NCBI GenBank assembly: GCA_950295325.1
Contig: OX485803.1
Span: 16,740,001 to 16,804,000, forward strand
DNA: 64,000 nucleotides
Direction: 5' to 3'
DNA from: Polytrichum commune
Lineage: Eukaryota; Streptophyta; Polytrichopsida; Polytrichales; Polytrichaceae
Under the pieces are notes generated by a model. That model saw only the letters and a list, made by a program, of their open reading frames with translations. It did not search any database and was not told where the DNA came from. Within the stretch, counting starts at the first letter, position 1. Each line of letters begins with the position of its first letter. A program made the translations under genes and the position numbers. Below are positions 1 to 9,902 of the stretch, in pieces.

Positions 1-1073
1 GTTTGAAGACCCCGAATTAGTCTACTTGAGGTCAATTGAGACGAATTGACAACAAACCTATACATGGTCAAGAGATTTTTTTTATTAATTAAAATTTTAA
101 TGATAGATGGATGAGAGGTACACTTGTATACAATAATTCTTTTGTCCCTCATGGTGGGTTTACACACTAAGAGTATGGGTTTGGTAAACTTGGGGTCAAG
201 AACTTGGGATTCAAAACATAGAGTTCAAGAAACTTGGACCTCACTTTTGGGCTCAAGATGTTCTCCTCAAACGAGGAGTATTGGATCAGGTGCGGAGGCA
301 AACAAGTTTTGGCATGAGAGTGATGTCACAATAGGACCACTTCAATTTTTCATATTGCAAACTTGGATCCTAGTGTAAACTCTTCAAGTTCATTGTTTTG
401 CTCTTGACCAAATATCACTTGATTTAGGGGTAGATATTGTGGTCTTGGACCCTACTATAAAACCATTGTGCATTTAGTATAAATATTTTTGATAAATTAT
501 AACATGTTCGTGAACCAAACTCAACACGACTAGGCAACAACCACATAATTTGAACTCTCTCTATACATTGATAATTGCAATAGATACTTTGGAGTGTATA
601 GTTTTCAGTGTATATGAGAATTGACTTTGGCATGAGATACATGCTCACATTTATATATAGTACATTTTGTATTATGCATGTCATTTTTCATGCCTAATAC
701 AAACTAAACTCTCTTATTAGGTTGGGCCACAATGATTCTCTATAACCCACACTCGTTACTAGCAATGAGAATCAGTGTAGTCCATGTTAATCTACAACCC
801 ACACCAAATCTTTATTATTGATTTAATGTGTCCTTTCCCCCCCCCCCCACCAAGAGGCACTAGATTTTTGTATTTGTAGCACATGAGAGCACATAATAAT
901 GGGTATTAATTATGATCGTGGTCTATTGAATTTACATAATGGTATGGTGCTCATAGCAATATGAGCATAATATGGCTATGGAACAATGGAAAGGATACAT
1001 AAATTCACAACAAGAGACATGTATACTCGTGTGGAAATTTCAATATTTCATCCTAACCTTCCATACTTGCATA
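1..1073. other. Intergenic, no gene seen
   Basis: AT-rich sequence with no convincing coding potential. A stretch near 95-145 ending in a gatggatgagaggta-type string is related to the repeat family seen at 6070 and 48590. A poly-C run lies at about 838-849. Confidence 0.6.
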
Positions 1074-1230
1074 CCATTATTCAAATCCATAATAATGTTT
1101 TTTGGGACTGAACATATTCCATGTAGTAATCCTTGATATTCCCCACTTTCAGACTGAATGTGGGGAATATCTAGGAATACTACGCGGAATAATGTCAGTC
1201 CCACAAAACCATGTTATGGATTTGAATAAA
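1074..1230. repeat. Foldback MITE, family A, copy 1
   Basis: Both ends carry near-complementary arms of about 40 bp: the left arm begins attattcaaatccataa and the right arm ends ttatggatttgaataa, with a tgggactga / agtcccaca block inside each. The middle (near 1140-1165) is also palindromic. A second copy with the same arms lies at 48984-49123, which shows a dispersed family. No coding capacity. Target-site duplication not resolved. Confidence 0.7.
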
Positions 1231-3752
1231 GTTATGTGTGTGTTTTATATACCTCTTTCTATTTATGATCTAGCACTTTGTGTGTATGTATATATATAAC
1301 TTTGTATTGTTGTTTTATTTTTGTCCACATAGAACCAAAGAAACGAAAAAAAAATCTCTAGTCAAAAGTCTCAAGAAGAGACTTAGGGGAACGTATGGGG
1401 TCTTGGGCCCACATTATTTCCATCCCACACTAGTAGGACAATATAGTGTATCTTTGGCATAATGCATGGATTTTGTGTGTTGATATTATACATCATAGGA
1501 TGGGTTGCATAAAATATGTTTCCAACAAACTTTACTATTTTGGATGAATGGGTTTGTCAAAACTTTTTTTTTGTTGGATTTTGAATTTCCCAAAATAGTC
1601 CAAATAGAAAATTATGACAATCCACTCAATTTTTTTTAAAGGTGAGGGGGGGGGGGAGGGGAGAGAAGGTCAGATAATTGACTATTTCGTCATGGAGTTG
1701 GGACTAATATGTGCACCTGCATATGTAAGAAACTAGTATAGACTTGTGCCGTGTCAACCAATTTCACATGATTTAATGTTATGGGCCACCTTCGTAATAT
1801 CCATTGAACATGCCATTGTGGACAACCAATGTTTGGAATGGAAACAACAACAACACCCATGCGATTGCCATTCAATGTCTTCAAAATCTACAATGAAAAA
1901 CAAGTGTAATTTAACAAGAGGAGCACAAGTCTACAAACTCAGTCTAACTTAGGAGGATGGGCCCAAGAATTGTTCGAGTGACCAAAAAGCTTATGTGAAA
2001 GGGATACTTTGCCAAGTGAACAAGAGGGGTCCATTCATGAAGCTCTCTACCGTCCTTCTTCTTCAAGAATGGGCCTTAACTTTTTGCACATACTTTCATT
2101 GGTCATAGTTTATCAAAAGCAAACAAAAGATTGATTGTGAGTTGTATGAACTCTACACGAAAAAAACATGACATTTGGTGTTTTTATGTTCACATTTTAT
2201 AGTATTTACTTTCTCTATCCGCGTATGGTGGCCCATCGCAAGCACAAAAGCATGCTTCACACACATTGGCCACTTTTTGAAAACTGGACGGTGATCCACA
2301 GACATGTAAGTTGCACTCCCAACAAGTAGATATGGTAATTTAAGAAATATCACTAAATTATGAGCCATCATTCCACTTTTGCACCCATGACTTGCTACAT
2401 ATGTGCTATTTAAAGGAAAAAATCATCATTGTAGGCATCTATAGCTTTCACTACAACGATACATGTTTTTTAAAAGTTTTATTCCCAAAATAGCATCTCG
2501 ATCTAGTGTTTCTCATTTGAATTTTGTTGTTAATGTGTCCATAACTTGTGCACCCACCTTAGATATATGCATAACCGCCTTCCATGTCTCATAGCACTCA
2601 AGTGTTGCGTGACTAAACCGACTTGGGAATTGCCTTCCATCCTCAACCGCCTTCCATTCTCAAGCATCTAAGTGTTGCAGAAACTAATATACTTGGGAGT
2701 CACTTTCCCTAGTGGCTAAAGAGAGGTATCGACACATGTTCGTTCAAGTTTGCATGACACATGTTGCGCCTCCTCCTCGTGGTTCACACGGGTACAAAAG
2801 TGAAGACCTATAGAAGAAGATGATACTACTACTACTACCGCCCATATCATTAATTATTAAATAAAATTGTAAAAAAACATCTTGCATCTCGCCCACTAGA
2901 AAGCCATGAATCCATGTAGCTATAAACTTAAGAAGTGTCCAAAATCCTTTTGGCCCAGCCATGTACATTAGTATCAATAGTGACTCCTTAAACAACAAAA
3001 CCGTTGCACTAAATTAGTGTGTCATTGTAATCAATATGCCACATATTGTTCATGAGCCACATTACTATTCAAACTCTCTAAAATCGATGTGTCATCTCAA
3101 TACATGTTAATGAAGCCTATTGTCATAGTATCAACTAACTTTGTATGATATAGTCATCCCGGCCCACATTAATCCAAGCTTTTTATAAATCATGTGGCAC
3201 ATAATAATAAACATAAATAAGAAAAGCTCCATGTAAACTGAGGTCCATGAAAATTACTCTAATGTTCATTGTCATGGGTTGATGATGTATGGCACGGCCC
3301 CTGCTAAATCAAACATATAGTGTACCAACATACGAGTCCTAGAGCACACATCTCGATGCAACCGCAAAAACTTGCAAATACGCCATGATGATAGATTTGC
3401 AAATTTTTAATTGCACGAGATCTTTGCTCTAGGACTCATATGCTTGTATACTACACACCTGTTTTAATGTGGCATTTAAAATAGTGTGGCATGTTAAGCC
3501 TTTTGTTGGGTTTATGAGAACCCCACAAGTTCTCTCTCAAACAAAGAAGCCACCATGGAGCCATGTCATGCTTGCATCCCCCCCCCCCTCAACATGGAGA
3601 TATTTTTATGCTTCAAACATATAGGTGCAAGTCTTATTAGATTTTGTTTGAAATGAAGGAGACAAATGCTCCAGAATGATTTTGAAGCACATAGAAAGTC
3701 ACTGCGACTTAAATGAGGAAAGGAATTTTTGCCTCGTGTGTGTTGCCCATTA
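1231..3752. other. Intergenic, no gene seen
   Basis: No coding stretch that I can support. Poly-G runs lie near 1647-1656 and a poly-C run near 3580-3589. The short open frames here show no recognisable domain. Confidence 0.6.
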
Positions 3753-3938
3753 TAAGGACTAGTGGAGTGGACCACACCACACCACCCCACACCATGAAAA
3801 CGTTGCACTTTGTGTGATTCCATAGTGTCACGTGCTACACCATTTCACTAGTATCACGCATCCATGTTAACAACACCAAACTCCATAATATCACGTGCAC
3901 TTTGGTTGTCACGGGTGTGATACTACGGAGTTTAGAGT
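3753..3938. repeat. Partial copy of mariner-like MITE family (see 46991-47303)
   Basis: This stretch matches the MITE at 46991-47303 from the agtggagtggaccacac block to the terminal block ending ctacggagtttag. The left terminal repeat present in the other copy is missing here, so this is a left-truncated relative. The last 45 bp form a small palindrome (aaactccataatatcacg against gtgatactacggagttt). Confidence 0.65.
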
Positions 3939-4136
3939 GGAGTAGTACCTTTGCATGCAGGTCCTTGCAAAGTTATGCTGTGGCCTGATTTAATAACACG
4001 GACTCTGCTGCTTGGGTCACATGTTGCAAATGAGTGTGTCCTTTGACAGCCAGAGCCTTCAATTTTCCTTTCACACTTGGGGAGGTGATGATGTGGAGTG
4101 ATCCAAAATGGGTGGCCACAAAGGTGCTATCTATAC

Positions 4137-4160
4137 ATACATATATATATATATATATAT
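4137..4160. repeat. (AT)n microsatellite
   Basis: About eleven AT dinucleotides after a tacatacat lead-in. Confidence 0.9.
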
Positions 4161-4393
4161 GGTAGGATTCCCTTACCGAAAAGTAGGCCCGTGATGCCAA
4201 GAGTAGGGTACCTAGCTAGTACCCCCAATGTATGTCATGGATTTATTGTGTTGGGAGCAACATTGAGAGGGGCATGGGAACAATTTAATGCACTCGAGTC
4301 ATAAAGGGATGGTGGCCTCGGCCGTTGACCGAGAGATCCTCAAGAGATCGACGGTTGAGATCGATGCAAAGAACGACCAAGTCCTCCTCAATA

Positions 4394-5000
4394 CAGTCTA
4401 CCCTCTATAAATGTTAACCCTCGGGAGTGGATCAAAGTTAACATTTATAGAGGTGTTAAGAGTTAACAATTATAAAATTACTTTTTTGAGCAATATACAA
4501 ATCTTAACATTTATAAATATAAGCAATTGTGAAGAGTCCTTGTGAGAGAATACCATTCATAAAATTGCAAACCCAATCAAAATTGTATTCAATATCAAGT
4601 TTACAAATCACAGGTGAAGTATGAATCAATGGTTTTTTGGTGAGATTTATCTGCATGCACAACTTGCAAATATTACTCAATCTGCACCAACAAACCCACA
4701 TACTTGGACACATCACATGAACGTGATTCCATGTACCTTCTAATGATACCAAAACTAGATTGCAAGTCACTATAATAGAGAGAGAGGAATGTAATTGGAT
4801 GTGTAGTTTTTATCATCCATATTATGGTTGTATTTCATTCGTTAACATTTATAGAGTCAAATTTACAAAGAAGGGAGTACCATTTTGTTAACAGTTAACA
4901 CGTTTAACATTTATAGTGTGCAATATGTAGGGAGTAGAAGAAAGTTAACATTTAGAGAGGGTTAACACTTATAGGTGTAACATTTATAGAGGGTGGATTG
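4394..5000. mobile_element. Pogo/Emigrant-like MITE with TA target site
   Basis: The ends are inverted repeats of about 22 bp: the left reads cagtctaccctctataaat, the right reads atttatagagggtggattg. Each is flanked by TA (4392-4393 and 5001-5002). A CTCTATAAAT core after CAGT resembles the known plant Emigrant MITEs of the pogo group in the Tc1/mariner superfamily. The motif gttaacatttatagag recurs several times inside in both orientations. No transposase is visible, so it is probably non-autonomous. The family call is from terminal sequence only. Confidence 0.72.
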
Positions 5001-5575
5001 TATATACAAACCCAACCCGAATTGTGGTGCGAGCGAGAGAGACGAAACAAGTTCACTTTTTAGTAGAAGATGCCATAAGTTAACCCTCCCTCGATCGGAC
5101 AACATTAATGAAGGAGTATCGAACTTCTACTCACTTTAATTTGTGTGGCCGCAATCGAGAGACATAGCCGGGACGTTTTTATGTGCTTTTTTGGATGCGA
5201 ATTTTTTAGCCTCTCTTGATGATGAGGGAGTCGTCTTCATACTTGCGCCTAGCTTGTTGATGGAGTAGTGGGGATTCAGACCAGCTTGAGACTTTTGGAA
5301 GTAGTGCTTTTGAATTATGTAGATCGTTGTTGCTGAAATCTATGAGCACACCCGTCGTTTATGGTGTTAATAAGTGTCATTTGCTATTTTGGAGTTACAG
5401 AATGCAACACCTTCGTATCCTAGGTTTACACCCAAATGTTGCATAAATTTGTTTAGGCATTGTAGAACGTGAATGACTTTGCTTGATAAAATATCGCATT
5501 CACGTTAGATAGTTATAGTATTGCGTAACTTTGAATAGTAAGTGACACTAAATACCGTAAACGGTGTAGTGTTTG

Positions 5576-5577
<2 letters not shown>
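5001..5577. other. Intergenic, no gene seen
   Basis: Nothing coding or clearly repetitive recognised. A short palindrome (accgtaaacggt) lies near 5554-5566. Confidence 0.5.

Positions 5578-5609
<32 letters not shown>
5578..5609. repeat. (CT)n microsatellite
   Basis: About sixteen CT dinucleotides without interruption. Confidence 0.95.
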
Positions 5610-5611
<2 letters not shown>

Positions 5612-5963
5612 AAAAGAGAAGTCACCGTGCGGCATTGAGTTATTTCGTGTCTCCATCTGGGCCCTACTACTTGGCATGGAGATTCTTTGATAATTCAAGA
5701 ATTTTTATGTGCAAGTGCTGTTCGATTTCATTTTAATTTGAAAGTTCAAAGTTCCAAAGTCTTTTTCAAAGCTTGTAGAAGGTCATTGAAACGTGAAGGA
5801 GAAAGCAAATTTTCCATGCTCTGGGTGTTGTTTGTTGCAAGGATCAACCGTCTCTAGTAGCGTGGGCACACCCGGAACCAAATAATATATTATGAGCCTA
5901 TAGTAATTAGCATATTTTGAGCATCCATGCCAACATCTTTCAAACACATACCTTGTTCGTTCG

Positions 5964-6182
5964 GTGTCCATTCTTAGATCCATGACTAACCACATATCGT
6001 TCAAACATAGGTGTCCAAATTATTGCTATGTTGGATTTCGGCACATCTACTTTTACCTCGAAGCATTTTTGCTGGGTTAGATGAGAGGTACTAAGATAAG
6101 CGGGCCTAATTTGGTTACTTATCTTAATCGAACACCTATATTTGAGTGATGGGTGGTTGGATGCATATCTAAGAATGGACAC
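5964..6182. repeat. Dispersed repeat family R1, inverted pair
   Basis: The left end gtgtccattcttagat is exactly complementary to the right end atctaagaatggacac, and the similarity continues inward through the accacat / ggtggttgg and aggtgtcc / gaacacctat blocks. This is a two-armed member of the family whose single arms recur near 6460, 26330, 26735, 27005, 45095 and (inverted) 48480. Confidence 0.75.
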
Positions 6183-6454
6183 TAGAAAGACATGTGTCTA
6201 AAAGAGGATGGATCACATGCTCATAATTTGTTGGTCATTCTAGGCTCAACATTTTTTTGGGGAGAGGGTTTCTTTTGGCTCATTATCAACAAACGTGGAA
6301 AATTCATACAATTAGCTCCAAAATTGGTATGGGAGCTTCTCCATCTACATTTGCAAGCGCACATCAACCTTGCAAACATAGAAAACATAACTAGTAACCC
6401 AATAAGGGCCATATGCCTCAATGCACGTAAGGTATGCAAGTATTATCAAATATT

Positions 6455-6650
6455 TCTCTTAATTGGACACCTATATTTGATAGTGTGTGGTTTGGTGAAA
6501 CCAAAGAACAAATACTTAAAAAACCTTAAGAGATTGGACTGCATCTTCAAATCTTGCCAACCACTCCATACTATGTAGTGGACACAATTGGAAGGACCTA
6601 TATATTTAATCAAGGGATCAACAAACATGCACTTCCAATAAGCATTAACT
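6455..6650 (+). repeat. R1 repeat arm, interrupted by the retroelement at 6651
   Basis: Contains the family block ttggacacctatatttga, then agagattgga and the downstream segment gatcaacaaacatgcacttcc. That segment has counterparts near 26905 and 27335. The family sequence resumes at about 9676, on the other side of the retroelement. Confidence 0.65.
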
Positions 6651-6669
6651 AGATAGATAGATAGAAACT

Positions 6670-6690
6670 CCGGTCCCTTTTAGGGGCCGG
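6670..6690 (-). other. 3'-terminal stem-loop of retroelement copy 1
   Basis: ccggtccc / ggggccgg form an 8-bp stem (one mismatch) around a tttta loop, immediately before the TCTA tail. In LINEs such terminal hairpins are often the structure recognised by the reverse transcriptase. Copy 2 has a hairpin at the same place with different bases. Confidence 0.6.
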
Positions 6691-6889
6691 CGTGAATAGA
6701 GTGTCCGTTCGTAATGCCAACAACCCGATGCCCACAGGACATGGGGAAGCTGGGACAAAACTACTCTCCTCTTTCGAGGATGGACACTATAGTAACCGAG
6801 AAACAAATAACGTGGGCCGATCATGGCCCATGGCGGTGCATGCCTTTTAGGTATAATTAGTGTTTTTGTTATGAGAGTGAACGCCAAGT

Positions 6890-7045
6890 CATGATTCCTC
6901 GGTTGGTTGTGGGAGGATGTTTGAGTTAAGACGTTCCAGGTTCGATTTCAGTCAAGTCCGTATGATCGTCTAACATGTAACGCGTGACTTGGTGCTGCAA
7001 GTGAGTAAAAGGCAGGAAATTTGTACCAACCAACCGGCACCAATC
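6890..7045 (+). repeat. Possible tRNA-derived SINE inside the element 3' UTR
   Basis: On the plus strand ggttcgatttc matches 10 of 11 bases of the pol III B-box consensus. A weak A-box-like ttggttgtggg lies about 40 bp upstream. ggttggtt at the left and aaccaacc at the right could pair. Copy 2 of the retroelement shows no equivalent. I see no clear target duplication or tail, so this remains a weak call. Confidence 0.25.
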
Positions 7046-7115
7046 CCTCATTCTGAGCTGTAAATAGATACTAAATATTATATAAGCTTTTTGGATTTTA
7101 TGGAGGGTCTAAGTT

Positions 7116-9674
7116 TTAGGGGAGCGATTGGTGGTTTTCAATTCTCCTCTTATGGAGGAGGATGGACATGGCATATTGTATTGCAATGGTATTAATGTTT
7201 TTAAAGGTATTTTTGATGGTAACCAGGGGTATTTTGAGATTTTCTTCTAGTATTTTCATAGATGGGATGTGGGCCGTAGCTCGGGCCCCAGCTGTGATGA
7301 CAATAAGTGGTTCGATTTTCCATCCTCTGGAAGCGATACTATCAATCAAAGGTTTGTATTTATTGTTTTTTGCTTCTATTGTTTCTGGGGAAAATCTGTC
7401 GTTACAATATGTGAATTCAATAAATTGTATGGTGAGGTTAGGGTCAATGTCAATGGGAGGGTCATTTTGATATGGTAATCCTTTAACGCAGAGTATATCA
7501 GGTCGAAATCTTGCGTTGCAATGACATCTTTGTGTGTTACATGTGCAGGGGAGTAGCCAATTGGGGACTGTATTTTCTTGGGAGTTATTATTGAAGGTAC
7601 CGGCATTCATGAGAGTAAAACATCGGGATTTTTTGGACGAGATTAGAAGCTTTCTAATTTCTCCGACTGCTTTGTTATGTCTTTTAATTCGTAGTGAGTG
7701 TATATGTTGTTGGTTGCATTTCAGTAGAACATATAGCCAAGTGTCTGGATCGTTTGAATTGCATATAGGGCATGTGATAGAGGGGTACCTCTGGTGACCG
7801 AAGAACATTTGTTTTCTAGCATTACCCACGTATGTTCCTGTGCGGAATTTAATAAGGTACGATTTTTGTTTGTTTGTGATTAAGGGATTTGTCCAGAATT
7901 CGTTGGACAGTTCTTTGTCAATGTCTATATTTTCTGTCCATTTACACGTGTTGGGGGTTTGTGTGGCCATGATTGCTATATTGGTTTCCCTATCATATTT
8001 TTTAATTTGTTTTTCTAAGAATCTTACTGGGCCTTTGTCTGGGACGTCTGCCATCGAGGCCCAGACGTCCTTTTGGTAATAATACGGGATGGCGTGGGCA
8101 TGTTCGTATGGATGGATGGCAATTTTGTGTTCTAATTCTAACCCGTCTTTTGCTAGTTTATCCGCTTTTTCATTACCGTCAATGTTGACGTGTGCTCTGA
8201 CTTTGTATAGTGTGATTGGCTGTGTACGGTCTTGGAGGATTTTTACCATGGAGTTGAGTGTGGTTTGGTCGGGGTGACTATTATGGAGAGTGGGGTGTTT
8301 AATTTGTGTATTGAGTAAGTATAGTACATTTAGACTGTCTGTGAATATGAATGCGGGTTCATTAGGAAATTGTGTATTGATGATTCTTAGTGTTTTGTGT
8401 ATAGCCATTATTTCTGCACGTAGTATGTTTTGATGCCCATGGAGTCTTTTGGCGATATTTAAGCCTTTGGGGCTATAGATACCGTATCCAGCTCTTTCTC
8501 TTCTCCATATCCCAGGGGCAATTTCTTTGGGTTTTATAAAGGATCCGTCTGTGTAGTAGCTAAATTGGGGGTGAAATTTTAGCGGTAAGTTAGTTTGGTA
8601 GTTTGGAAGTTGTGGGGTAGGGGTATTATTGTGTGGGATTGTATTTGGGTAGTTTAATTTGGCCCATTTTTTACTAGGGTTAACGGTGATGTTTGGAGGG
8701 GTGGGTGGTGCAGTTTGTGTGTGACTTTGTAGTATTTGGAGGTTATTTGCTGTGTCGTTTATTAATTTCATTTGTTCGTAGGTGCCTATGTTATTGTTTT
8801 GGTGATGGATACAAAATATTTGCATGGTAGATGGTTCTTTCCTTGTGATATTGAGCTCGGGGGGTATTGTGGGTTCCTCATACGTGATCGTATCAGCGGC
8901 GAAATGGGCAATGACGTGTGTGTCTGGGCCTGTGTGTGGGTTGGAGTTTTGGTACCAATTAGTATCCGGAGATATAAGTATAGTGATTGTATATGGATCA
9001 TTTTGGGCCGCTATGCGCGCCCAGTGAATAGCTTGTTGTAGGTCTGTTGTATTATGAGGGTGTGCGTAACCGATTCCTTGCCATTTATGGTCAAACGCTT
9101 TATCTAGGGATCCAAATATTATGTCTCGCGAGAATGGTGAGTAGAATTGGGTGAATTATGTGGGGCATGTAACTGGGGATGAAAAATATGAGTGGTTAAT
9201 ATTGAATGTTGTAATCAGGAGATCTAATATTTGGGTTGGTATTGTATATTGGGTTCGTTTGAGTGGGTCATTTTTTGGGATACGGTATTTGTACCTTTGG
9301 TATAACCAAACAATTTCAGTTTCGAACGATTGGGTAGATGGTTCTAGACCGTGTGTGTTGTTTTTTGCCAATTGGTATTGTCTCCATAGCCATGTTAGTC
9401 TAGCTTTCGGGATGGTAATGAGGTGTCGGCCATTGTCTTCGTATATGTGAGCGACATCGAATTGTGTTTGGATGGTATCAGAGTTTGTTTTTATGTCGTT
9501 TTCTGGGTTGCATTCATTAATAGAGATATGTGCTAGTGGAATTATTGTGGTTGGTGTGACGTATATTATGTCTCTATGTTGTTTTGTGGAGAAGTAGGCA
9601 TTAATTATGTTTGAAAAACCATTAACTAAGTAAAGGAGGGCCCAATTTTTATTATGAGTTTTGTTGATTTTCAT
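7116..9674 (-). pseudogene. Retroelement polyprotein: methyltransferase-like, RNase H, zinc-binding, restriction-like endonuclease
   Basis: One frame runs through the whole segment with a single in-frame stop (TAA, 9156-9158). Domains in order: (1) about 9200-8850, resembling PCIF1-type adenine methyltransferases, with FSSP, then FYSPF, FGS, GYAHPHN where the family has an NPPF-like motif, then ILISPDTNWY; (2) about 8565-8130, an RNase H domain with YYTDGSF, ILRAEIMAI, FTDSLNV and HVNIDGNEKADKLAK, which keeps the D-E-D-D acidic residues; (3) about 7790-7690, a zinc-binding segment CPIC followed by a later Cys/His pair, and a second cluster PCTCNTQRCHC near 7550; (4) about 7500-7250, a restriction-like endonuclease with RPDIL, IQFIEFTY and KYKPL, the PD-E-K pattern of R2/CRE-type LINEs. 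The stretch from the start to about residue 150 is unrecognised. The reverse transcriptase is absent. The RNase H and endonuclease calls are firm; the methyltransferase link rests on motif order only. Confidence 0.8.
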
Positions 9675-9675
9675 T

Positions 9676-9765
9676 GCTAATGCGACACAAGTTTTGTTGC
9701 GTAAATCTAATCAGTGAAAATTGGAGAGCATGGAAAAACAAACCGAATAGCACCCACATACGTAC
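9676..9765 (+). repeat. R1 family continuation right of the retroelement
   Basis: gctaatgcgaca, cgtaaatctaatca and aatagcaccc align in order with 27424-27510. This marks the right-hand boundary of the retroelement insertion. Confidence 0.65.
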
Positions 9766-9902
9766 CTCATGCAACAAATTCATCTTGTGCATCATCAACC
9801 ACACCTTTCTTTTCCAAAACCGGTTTTGGAATCAAGTAGGTGGAACCACTTTCAGTATATAGTGGTGTGAACTTTAAAGGGACCACTATGTCCCGTAGTG
9901 AG

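Larger units (their letters stand above)
6651..9675 (-). mobile_element. 5'-truncated non-LTR retroelement with restriction-like endonuclease, copy 1
   Basis: Read on the minus strand it holds a long reading frame (9674 to 7116), a 3' untranslated region of about 450 bp, a terminal stem-loop (6690 to 6670) and a short TCTA-type tail. No reverse transcriptase is left: the copy starts downstream of where one would lie, as in typical 5'-truncated LINE insertions. The boundaries are supported because the same host repeat (R1) lies on both sides: its continuation starting gctaatgcgaca at 9676 matches an uninterrupted copy at 27424. The coding strand is strongly A/C-rich. A second, decayed copy lies near 18140-18830. 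Confidence 0.85.

Noticed and set aside
7162..9450. Several plus-strand frames over the retroelement
   Set aside because: Antisense shadows of the minus-strand polyprotein, which carries recognisable domains.
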